A stretch of 5,484 nucleotides of DNA from an uncultured Brevundimonas sp. GTDB taxonomy: Bacteria; Pseudomonadota; Alphaproteobacteria; Caulobacterales; Caulobacteraceae. Numbering within the stretch: position 1 is the first letter of the stretch; every line of letters starts with the position of its first letter. The position numbers and the translations under genes were made by a program. The DNA lies in assembly GCA_946481405.1 (NCBI GenBank), contig CAMLNY010000119.1, positions 1 through 5,484 on the forward strand. Reading direction: 5' to 3'. A model generated the notes under the pieces. The model had not been told where the DNA came from and did not search any database. It worked only from the letters and a program-made list of their open reading frames with translations. Positions 1 to 4,718 of the stretch are shown one piece after another.

Positions 1-270
1 GAGTCGCTGCCGCTGGTCGCGCGCGGCCGGCTCGACGTCGCGGTCGCCGAGGAGTACGAGCACGCCCCGCGTCCGCGGATGCCGCTGCTCGACCGCGAGT
101 ACCTCGCCCCCGACGAGATGCTGCTCGCGCTGCCGCCCGACCGCGCCGGGCCCGATCCCGTCCCGCTGCGGTCACTGCGCGACGCCCACTGGGCGACGGC
201 CCGCGCTTCCGGCGACGCCGCGTGGCCGCCGAAGTCGGCGCCCCGCGTCTCCGCGCCCGACCCCGCCGCG
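1..270 (+). pseudogene. LysR-type regulator fragment, effector-binding domain (partial, both ends missing)
   Basis: Frame 1 from the first base reads as the middle of a LysR substrate-binding domain: GRLDVAVAEEYEHAPRPR, then LLDREYLAPDEMLLALPPD, then VPLRSLRDAHWATARASG. This matches the family pattern of a 'LDVAV' strand, a 'LLALP' strand and a 'W.TAR' segment. Third codon positions are almost all G or C, and the first 180 bases are about 78% GC against about 66% in the genes that follow, so codon style is actinobacteria-like. The helix-turn-helix N-terminus lies outside the window. The C-terminal half is absent: after roughly base 270 frame 1 loses protein sense, although it has no stop until 627. 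No SppA-like sequence appears here in any frame. It could be the edge of a chimeric contig or a horizontally acquired remnant. LysR family assignment is fairly likely; the right boundary is approximate. Confidence 0.55.
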
Positions 271-884
271 TTCGCGCGGCGCTGCGCGACGAGGCGCGGG
301 CGCTGGCCGAGGAGGTGCAGCGGCTCTACCGCGATTGGCCCGTTCCGCCGGCATCGTTCGGGCCGCTGGAGTATCGCACGAAGCTACTGCGAGGCCTGTC
401 GGTCGGCGGCCAGTATTCCGACGCCTTCAGCCCGTCGTCGTCCTGGACGGAGGCCCAGCGCGCCGCCTTTGGCGCGTCGATGGACCGGACCTATGAAGAG
501 TTCGTGCAGCGCGTCTCGACGGGCCGCCGCATTCCCATCGCCCGCGTGCGCGAGATCGCCCGCGGCCGCGTCTGGACCGGCGCGCAGGGCAAGACCCTGG
601 GTCTGGTCGACCAGCTGGGCGGCCTGACCGAGGCCATCGGCAAGGCCCGCGAACTGGCCAATATCCCCGAAACCCAGTCCGTCCGCTTCAAGCGCTTCCC
701 GGCGCCGCAGTCCCCGTGGGAGGCCCTGTCGGAAGCGTTCGGGGTCCAGTCCGAGGCGGCGCGGGCTCTGGTGGCGATCGGCGGGGTCATGGCCGATCCG
801 CGCGCCCAGGCCGTCCTGTCGCGCGTCGAGACCGAGAGAATGCGCGGGGAGGGGGCCTCGGTCCTCGCCGATCAGCCGCTGTAA
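222..884 (+). CDS. sppA: Signal peptide peptidase SppA (S49 family), C-terminal part only, fused to unrelated 5' sequence
   Basis: SppA is a membrane-anchored serine protease that degrades cleaved signal peptides. The recognisable part starts near base 399 (SVGGQYSDAFSP) and runs to TAA at 882-884. Its signature is RVREIARGRVWTGAQGKTLG followed by LVDQLGGLTEAIGKARELA, the conserved end of the S49 catalytic fold. In the E. coli enzyme the catalytic Lys lies in the N-terminal half and the catalytic Ser just upstream of the segment kept here, so both are missing. Full-length members are around 600 residues; about 162 are recognisable here. The GTG at 222 is only the first convenient start: frame 3 is open back to the window edge, and residues 1-59 from that GTG do not look like SppA. 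As it stands the product could not be an active protease. Family is certain for the C-terminal part; start and integrity are not. Confidence 0.75.
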   Translation: MAAEVGAPRLRARPRRVRAALRDEARALAEEVQRLYRDWPVPPASFGPLEYRTKLLRGLSVGGQYSDAFSPSSSWTEAQRAAFGASMDRTYEEFVQRVSTGRRIPIARVREIARGRVWTGAQGKTLGLVDQLGGLTEAIGKARELANIPETQSVRFKRFPAPQSPWEALSEAFGVQSEAARALVAIGGVMADPRAQAVLSRVETERMRGEGASVLADQPL

Positions 885-931
885 GCCGTCCGCATGCGGC
901 GAATAACACTCGCCTGTGAAGGCGCCGGTCA

Positions 932-960
932 TTGACGGTTCACCTGTCTGGACCGACATT
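932..960 (+). promoter_or_regulatory. Candidate housekeeping sigma promoter for the membrane protein-amidase pair
   Basis: TTGACG at 932-937 is an excellent -35 hexamer, and GACATT at 955-960 follows after 17 bases as a weak -10 (three of six consensus positions). Initiation would fall near 967, giving a leader of about 48 bases before the ATG at 1015. It lies in the 130-base gap after the sppA stop, where a promoter for the next gene is expected. The -10 is poor, so this is a prediction only. Confidence 0.4.
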
Positions 961-977
961 GGGGGTTCAGGCGTTCA

Positions 978-992
978 CCCGGAATCTCCGGG
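978..992 (+). other. Short hairpin in the 5' leader of the small membrane protein gene
   Basis: CCCGGA (978-983), a three-base loop ATC and TCCGGG (987-992) form a perfect 6-bp inverted repeat. It ends 22 bases before the ATG at 1015 and 11 bases before the AAGGA ribosome site at 1004-1008. There is no T-run, so it is not an intrinsic terminator. It could stabilise the leader or be chance in GC-rich DNA. Confidence 0.3.
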
Positions 993-1014
993 CGACGCTC
1001 GACAAGGATTTGAG

Positions 1015-1335
1015 ATGACGCAGGACCCGTTCGCCACCCTCGGTTTCCAGAATCGCCGCCGGCCCCAAGGTCTGCTCGCGCCGATCCTGTGGCTGGGCGG
1101 GGTGATCGCAACCGTGGCGGCCATGACCGTGGGCGCGCTCCTGGCTGTGTTCACCGCCGCCGCCGTCGCCGTGATCGCGGTCTGCGCCAGCGTCCTCATC
1201 TTCTTCGCCGGCCTGGCCATGCGGGCGCGTCGTCGAGTCGCCGTCCGGGCGCGGCGTCGCACTGACGGCGTTATCGAGGCCGAGAAGGTCGGCGACACCT
1301 GGGTCGCCTATGGCTGGGAACGTCACGGGCGCTAG
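1015..1335 (+). CDS. Small membrane protein of unknown function, two predicted transmembrane helices
   Basis: A 106-residue protein I cannot assign to a named family. The start is set by ATG at 1015 with AAGGA at 1004-1008, six bases upstream; the stop is TAG at 1333-1335. Residues 1-18 are polar and basic around RRR at 14-16. Residues 20-69 are almost entirely hydrophobic and long enough for two helices, roughly 20-43 and 46-68. A strongly basic run rich in RARRR follows (70-80), and the tail contains VIEAEKVGDTWVAYGWERHG. By the positive-inside rule the basic residues on both sides suggest N- and C-termini in the cytoplasm and a very short turn between helices. The amidase gene starts only 3 bases after this stop, so the two are probably co-transcribed and translationally coupled. 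A role in peptidoglycan or envelope upkeep is an inference from that pairing alone. Confidence 0.8.
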   Translation: MTQDPFATLGFQNRRRPQGLLAPILWLGGVIATVAAMTVGALLAVFTAAAVAVIAVCASVLIFFAGLAMRARRRVAVRARRRTDGVIEAEKVGDTWVAYGWERHGR

Positions 1336-1338
1336 CCC

Positions 1339-2100
1339 ATGCTGACCATTGGCGAAGCGCCCTCGCCCAACTTCGACCAGCGTCGCGGTCCGCCCGACAT
1401 GGTCGTCCTGCACTACACCGGCATGCAGACCGCGGAAGCGGCGATCGCCCGCCTGCGCGACCCGGAGGCCAAGGTCTCGGCCCACTATGTCGTCGACGAG
1501 GACGGATCGGTCCTGCGTCTGGTGCCCGAGGAGCGCCGCGCGTGGCACGCCGGCAAGAGCTGGTGGAAGGGCGAGACCGACATCAACGCCGTCTCCATCG
1601 GCATCGAGATCGTCAATCCGGGCCACGAATGGGGTTACCGCGACTTCCCCGACGCCCAGGTCGCCTCGGTCATCCAGTTGATCGACGAGATTCGCCAGCG
1701 CTGGGCCATCGAGGACGCCCGCATCCTGGGCCACTCCGACGTCGCCCCGACCCGCAAGGAAGATCCCGGCGAACGCTTCCCGTGGAAGCGGCTCGCCGAA
1801 CATCGGCAGGGCCTGTGGTTCGAGCCGGCGACCGAGCGGATCGTAGCGTTGGGCCCGCCTCTGGGACCGGGCGACGAGGGGCTCGGCGTCCATGTGCTTC
1901 AGGCCGGGCTGCACCGCCTCGGCTACGAGCCCCTGCCGGACGGCAAATACAGCGAAGAGACCCGGATCACCGTCCAGGCCTTCCAGCGCCACTGGCGGCC
2001 ATCGAAGGTCGACGGGATCGCCGATGGAGAGACGCGCGCGACCCTGATGGGGGTGCTGCAGCTGGCCTCGGCCGAGAGCGTGACGGGCGTCCTCAATTGA
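1339..2100 (+). CDS. N-acetylmuramoyl-L-alanine amidase (Amidase_2, AmpD/AmiD type) with C-terminal peptidoglycan-binding domain
   Basis: A 253-residue zinc amidase that cleaves the bond between N-acetylmuramic acid and L-alanine of the stem peptide. The catalytic domain covers about residues 8-155. His25 (VVLHYTG), His132 (ILGHSDVAP) and Asp142 (KEDPG) match the zinc ligands of the family; Glu90 (SIGIEIVNPG) and Lys140 match the catalytic residues. The His132-Lys140-Asp142 spacing of 8 and 10 equals that of Citrobacter AmpD (His154, Lys162, Asp164). Residues about 171-240 form a PG_binding_1 domain (GVHVLQAGLHRLGY, then TVQAFQRHWRPSKVDGIADG). There is no N-terminal signal peptide or lipobox, so it is either cytoplasmic and acts in muropeptide recycling like AmpD, or exported another way; the domain order is that of AmiD. 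No strong ribosome site precedes the ATG; the 3-base gap to the upstream stop suggests coupling. The next gene, rnpB, begins about 30 bases after the stop. Confidence 0.92.
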   Translation: MLTIGEAPSPNFDQRRGPPDMVVLHYTGMQTAEAAIARLRDPEAKVSAHYVVDEDGSVLRLVPEERRAWHAGKSWWKGETDINAVSIGIEIVNPGHEWGYRDFPDAQVASVIQLIDEIRQRWAIEDARILGHSDVAPTRKEDPGERFPWKRLAEHRQGLWFEPATERIVALGPPLGPGDEGLGVHVLQAGLHRLGYEPLPDGKYSEETRITVQAFQRHWRPSKVDGIADGETRATLMGVLQLASAESVTGVLN

Positions 2101-2106
2101 CCTGAG

Positions 2107-2120
2107 GCGCCGAAGGGCGC
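2107..2120 (+). other. Small GC hairpin between the amidase stop and rnpB
   Basis: GCGCC (2107-2111), loop GAAG and GGCGC (2116-2120) pair perfectly over 5 bp just after the amidase stop at 2100 and 9 bases before the rnpB P1 helix. No T-run follows, so intrinsic termination is not supported. It may be a read-through or processing element, or chance. I found no convincing rnpB promoter in this gap; TTGACC at 2097-2102 has no matching -10. Confidence 0.25.
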
Positions 2121-2129
2121 ACTGAACCC

Positions 2130-2521
2130 GCGCCAGACGGCCGGGCGGTCGCGGCGGGGTTCGCCCTCGTCGAGGAAAGTCCGGGCTCCACGGTGAAAAG
2201 GCGGCGGGTAACGCCCGCCCGGGGCGACCCGAGGGATAGCGCCACAGAAAGCAAACCGCCTGCGTTTCGGCGCGGGTAAGGGTGAAAGGGTGGGGTAAGA
2301 GCCCACCGCGTCTCCGGTAACGGCGACGGCATGGCAAGCCCCGCCTGGAGCAAGACCGAATAGGGGCGTCGCGCGGCTTTCCAGACCCGTTCTGGGGCCG
2401 CAGGGTTCACCGCCCGAGACGCCCGGGTAGGTCGCGAGAACCATCCAGCGATGGATGGTCCAGAGGAATGATCGTCACCGTCTTCGGACGGACAGAACCC
2501 GGCTTACAGGCCGTCTGGCGC
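2130..2521 (+). ncRNA. rnpB: RNase P RNA, bacterial type A (catalytic RNA of ribonuclease P)
   Basis: The RNA subunit of ribonuclease P removes the 5' leader of precursor tRNAs. The ends are closed by a perfect 13-bp P1 helix, 2130-2142 with 2509-2521. The universal core is present: GAGGAAAGTCCGGGCTCC at 2172-2189 and ACAGAACCCGGCTTA at 2492-2506 form helix P4, with AAG (2177-2179) pairing CTT (2503-2505), CCGGG (2181-2185) pairing CCCGG (2498-2502), and the conserved bulged U at 2180. Other hallmark segments are ATAGCGCCACAGAAA (about 2236-2250) and GGTAAGAGCCCACCG (2294-2308). Two clear tetraloop hairpins lie near the 3' end: an 8-bp stem with a GCGA loop (2440-2459) and a 5-bp stem with a TTCG loop (2478-2491). 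The length of about 392 bases is normal for type A. Mature ends may extend a few bases beyond P1. It sits between the amidase and mraZ; no strong terminator follows. Confidence 0.97.
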
Positions 2522-2528
2522 TTTATTG

Positions 2529-2618
2529 GCGGACTACCGCTCGGCTCGCGGAGCCTCGCTGCTTGAGCCCGTTTCGGTGGGCTGCCGCTCGACTCTCTGC
2601 GCCGCGCTTCCTTGAGCC
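2529..2618 (+). repeat. Degenerate direct repeat, two ~42-bp copies, directly downstream of rnpB
   Basis: Copy 1 spans 2529-2569 and copy 2 spans 2577-2618, separated by 7 bases. Aligned with one gap they agree at 32 of 42 positions, sharing CCGCTCG near the middle and CTTGAGCC at the right end. Copy 1 holds a hairpin, GGCTC-GCG-GAGCC, and AGCCC/GGGCT flanking the linker can pair as well. Neither stem has a T-run. No gene fits here on either strand. It may be a duplicated rnpB 3' processing or termination element; function unknown. Confidence 0.5.
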
Positions 2619-2750
2619 GATTAACCCATTGGTCCCAAACGAGGCGCATTCTCCCACAGCCTGTTAATACTTGAGATGTTCTCTGTATGTTCTGATTTAT
2701 GCTGTCGCGGGTCTGCAACACAGGCAACGTGGTTAAATCTCGTCAACTAA
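2619..2750. other. AT-rich intergenic stretch upstream of the MraZ boxes, no gene seen
   Basis: This stretch separates the rnpB-linked repeat from the MraZ boxes. GC drops to about 42% over 2641-2700 and 52% over 2701-2760 by hand count, far below the coding regions. I see no credible reading frame or tRNA. It holds three isolated TTAA tetramers (2621, 2664, 2733), none part of a full paired CtrA-type site, and a lone TTGAGA at 2671-2676 without a good -10. It probably carries promoter or regulator sites for the dcw cluster. Confidence 0.45.
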
Positions 2751-2785
2751 TCCCATTGAGACCCAATCCATCCCATGCTATCCCA
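2751..2785 (-). promoter_or_regulatory. MraZ-box array: four TGGG repeats at 10-bp spacing
   Basis: On the + strand TCCCA (2751-2755), ACCCA (2761-2765), TCCCA (2771-2775) and TCCCA (2781-2785) recur at exactly 10-bp steps. On the minus strand these are TGGGA, TGGGA, TGGGT, TGGGA with 5-base spacers. MraZ family proteins are known to bind direct TGGG-type repeats with 5-bp spacers upstream of their own gene. One box per helical turn fits an oligomeric MraZ contacting one DNA face. The array ends 75 bases before the mraZ start and most likely serves MraZ autoregulation of the dcw operon. Confidence 0.8.
2756..2784 (+). promoter_or_regulatory. Tentative mraZ (dcw) promoter overlapped by the MraZ boxes
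   Basis: TTGAGA at 2756-2761 could be a -35 element, followed after 15 bases by GCTATCCC at 2777-2784, which matches 6 of 8 positions of the Caulobacter-type -10 consensus GCTANAWC. Boxes 2 to 4 would lie inside this promoter, which would make bound MraZ a repressor. Resemblance to the boxes themselves makes chance agreement possible. Confidence 0.3.
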
Positions 2786-2860
2786 TAACAACGATGCGGG
2801 GACGGGCGGCGCCGGCAGTTCAGGCGCGGGGATCAACTCAGGGGCGGGCCGAGGGGCTCG

Positions 2861-3340
2861 ATGTGGTCGGGCGTGTTTCTCGGAACCAGTGAGAAGCAGT
2901 TGGACGGCAAGCGCCGTCTCCTGATCCCCCAGGAGTTCCGCACCTCCGAAAACGGCGCCGAGCTGGGCGTCTTTTGCTTTTTCTCGGTCGAGTCCGACTG
3001 CCTTGAGGCCGGCGGCGACAAGCTGATGGCCGAATATGTCGCCATGATCGAAGCCCTGCCGTTCGGGGACGACTGGCGCACCGCTTTGGAAGAGACGGTC
3101 TACGGCGGCCAGAAGCAGCTGGCCTATGACGGCGGCGGCCGCATCACCCTGCCGGAAGCCCTGTGTCAGGAAGCCGGACTGGGCGAGGACGTGGTGATCG
3201 TGGGTCTGGGGCCGCGTTTCCAGATCTGGGATCGCGCCCGCTGGAACGCCCGCAAGGACGAGCGTCGCGCGCTGGCGAGGAAGGCCATGCGCGAGCGCGG
3301 CGATATCGCGCGCCGCCGCATGCCGGGGAACGACGCATGA
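2861..3340 (+). CDS. mraZ: Transcriptional regulator MraZ
   Basis: MraZ is the DNA-binding regulator encoded first in most dcw clusters. It forms ring-like oligomers and binds TGGG-type repeats upstream of its own gene. The protein is 159 residues, near the usual 140-160. It has the two tandem SpoVT/AbrB-like repeats of the family, each with the DxxxR motif: Asp15-Arg19 in [11 protein letters not shown] and Asp90-Arg94 in [11 protein letters not shown] conserved FQIWDRARW segment precedes a very basic tail rich in R and K that ends RRRMPGNDA. The ATG at 2861 follows GAGGGG at 2851-2856 with a 4-base gap. The stop TGA at 3338-3340 overlaps the rsmH ATG at 3337, so translation is likely coupled. 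Four matching boxes lie upstream at 2751-2785. Confidence 0.96.
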   Translation: MWSGVFLGTSEKQLDGKRRLLIPQEFRTSENGAELGVFCFFSVESDCLEAGGDKLMAEYVAMIEALPFGDDWRTALEETVYGGQKQLAYDGGGRITLPEALCQEAGLGEDVVIVGLGPRFQIWDRARWNARKDERRALARKAMRERGDIARRRMPGNDA

Positions 3341-4287
3341 GCGGCCTGCACGCCCCCGTCCTGCTGGACGAAGTGATCGAGGCCCTCGCCCCCAAGGCCG
3401 GCGATGTCATGATCGACGCCACCTTCGGCGCCGGCGGCTACACCCGCGCCATCCTGGCGACCGGCGCGAACGTCATCGCCCTCGACCGCGACCCGACGGT
3501 CCAGCGTCATGCTGACGCCGTCGCCAACGATTTCCCGAACACCTTCCAGCTCGTGCGCACGCCCTTCTCGGGTCTGTCCGAGGCCTTCGTCGACAGCGGC
3601 GAGGCGCGTCTGGACGGCGCCGTCTTCGATATCGGCGTTTCCTCCATGCAGCTGGACGAGGCCGATCGCGGCTTCTCCTTCATGCGCGACGGGCCGCTGG
3701 ACATGCGGATGTCGGGCGAGGGCGAGAGCGCGGCCGACATCGTCAACGGCTGGGACCACGGCCCGCTCGCCCATATCCTGAAGCTTTATGGTGAAGAGCG
3801 GCAGTCGGGCCGGATCGCCACCGCCATCCTGCGTCGCCGCGCCGAACAGCCCTTCACTCGCACCCTCGATCTCGCCGACGTCGTCGAAAGAGCGCTGGGT
3901 GGCCGTCGCGGCGCCCCGACCCATCCGGCGACCCGCACCTTCCAGGCCCTGCGTATCGCCGTGAACGACGAATTGGGCGAACTGACCGCCGGCCTCGAAG
4001 CCGCCGAACGCACCCTGTCGCCGGGCGGACGGCTGGCCGTCGTCACCTTCCATTCGCTGGAAGACCGGATCGTGAAGGCCTTCCTGACCGAGCGCAGCGG
4101 CAATGCGCCCGGCGGCTCGCGTCACGCCCCCGCCGCCGTCGAGACCCGCAAGCCCAGCTTCACCCTGCAATTCAAGGGCGCGCGCGAGGCCGGCGAGGCC
4201 GAACTGGCCGTCAATCCGCGCTCGCGCTCGGCCAGGCTGCGCGCCGCCGTCCGCACGGACGCCCCGGTCTGGAGGGCGGCCGCATGA
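3337..4287 (+). CDS. rsmH: 16S rRNA (cytosine-1402-N4)-methyltransferase RsmH (MraW)
   Basis: RsmH uses S-adenosylmethionine to methylate N4 of C1402 in the decoding centre of 16S rRNA, in the cytoplasm. The protein is 316 residues, normal for the family. It opens with [13 protein letters not shown], then the SAM-binding motif [10 protein letters not shown] (residues 27-36), the acidic LDRDP (49-53), [11 protein letters not shown] (97-107), [16 protein letters not shown] (110-125), and near the C-terminus [12 protein letters not shown], all family hallmarks. The ATG at 3337 is preferred because the protein begins with the conserved N-terminus there and overlaps the mraZ stop as ATGA. The same frame is open upstream to about 3163, but that part lies inside mraZ and has no homology sense. 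Its own TGA overlaps the ftsL start at 4284. Confidence 0.97.
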   Translation: MSGLHAPVLLDEVIEALAPKAGDVMIDATFGAGGYTRAILATGANVIALDRDPTVQRHADAVANDFPNTFQLVRTPFSGLSEAFVDSGEARLDGAVFDIGVSSMQLDEADRGFSFMRDGPLDMRMSGEGESAADIVNGWDHGPLAHILKLYGEERQSGRIATAILRRRAEQPFTRTLDLADVVERALGGRRGAPTHPATRTFQALRIAVNDELGELTAGLEAAERTLSPGGRLAVVTFHSLEDRIVKAFLTERSGNAPGGSRHAPAAVETRKPSFTLQFKGAREAGEAELAVNPRSRSARLRAAVRTDAPVWRAAA

Positions 4288-4718
4288 CCCGGAATCCGGT
4301 CCAGCGCCTGTTCGACTGGAAGATCCGCGGCATCCGCTGGATCGAGATCATCGGCGTCGTCTGCGTCGCCGCCATGGTCTTTTCCGTCTATGTCGCCAAG
4401 GCCGCCGCCGCCCGCGAGAGCGCCGAGATCGGCCGGCTGGAGCGACAGATCGCCGAGAATACCCAGCGTGTCCGCCTGCTGCGCGCCGAGGCCGCCCGCC
4501 TGGAACAGCCGGGCCGTCTCGAAGCCCTGTCGCGCGGCGCCGGTCTGGCTCCGGTCAAGGCAGAGCGTCAGGCCGACGAGACCGCTCTCGCGAACCTGAA
4601 GCCGGTGCATGTGCCGGTCCCGGTGGTTGCCGCGCCCGCTGTCGAGCCCGCCGCCCAAACCGCGGCTGACGCCGCCCCGGCCGAAACCGCCGCCCACGAT
4701 GCGGAGGCCGTGCGATGA
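4284..4718 (+). CDS. ftsL: Cell division protein FtsL
   Basis: FtsL is a small bitopic membrane protein that joins FtsB and FtsQ and helps activate septal synthesis by FtsW-FtsI. The protein is 144 residues. A basic cytoplasmic start (residues 1-19) leads to one transmembrane helix at about 20-40 ([20 protein letters not shown]), then a predicted periplasmic coiled coil at about 42-75 ([20 protein letters not shown] onward) and the typical [20 protein letters not shown] segment. FtsL sequences diverge strongly, so the call rests on this layout and on position between rsmH and ftsI. A tail of about 35 residues rich in Ala, Pro and Val (about 108-144) follows, longer than in many short homologues. 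Start and stop overlap rsmH and ftsI as ATGA. Confidence 0.9.
   Translation: MTRNPVQRLFDWKIRGIRWIEIIGVVCVAAMVFSVYVAKAAAARESAEIGRLERQIAENTQRVRLLRAEAARLEQPGRLEALSRGAGLAPVKAERQADETALANLKPVHVPVPVVAAPAVEPAAQTAADAAPAETAAHDAEAVR

Noticed and set aside
885..900. CCGCATGCGG palindrome (890-899) after the sppA stop as a terminator
   Set aside because: The stem is too short with almost no loop and no T-run follows, so intrinsic termination is not supported.
967..2337. 456-codon minus-strand open frame
   Set aside because: Runs opposite to two well-supported genes and into rnpB; composition is the mirror of their codons with no recognisable domain.
1923..2444. Minus-strand frame of 173 codons, and overlapping ones, across the amidase end and rnpB
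   Set aside because: Antisense to rnpB and to the amidase; no family resemblance, and openness is expected at this GC content.
2455..2667. 70-codon + strand frame across the rnpB 3' end
   Set aside because: Lies within the RNase P RNA core and the repeat; no ribosome site or protein resemblance.
2407..2727. 106-codon minus-strand frame containing ACKPGSVRPKTVTIIPLD
   Set aside because: It is antisense to the rnpB 3' half and the repeat. Its conserved-looking peptide merely reflects the conserved RNase P RNA; similar translations are a familiar spurious annotation.
2733..2747. Possible CtrA site, TTAA then seven bases then CAAC
   Set aside because: Only the first half-site matches the TTAA-N7-TTAA pattern; the other TTAA tetramers at 2621 and 2664 have no paired half either.
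3163..3336. Possible upstream start giving a 374-residue RsmH
   Set aside because: The extra 58 residues lie inside mraZ, carry no RsmH-like sequence, and the ATG at 3337 fits both family length and the ATGA overlap.
3166..4170. 334-codon minus-strand open frame opposite rsmH
   Set aside because: Shadow of the rsmH reading frame in GC-rich DNA; rsmH motifs on the + strand are unmistakable.
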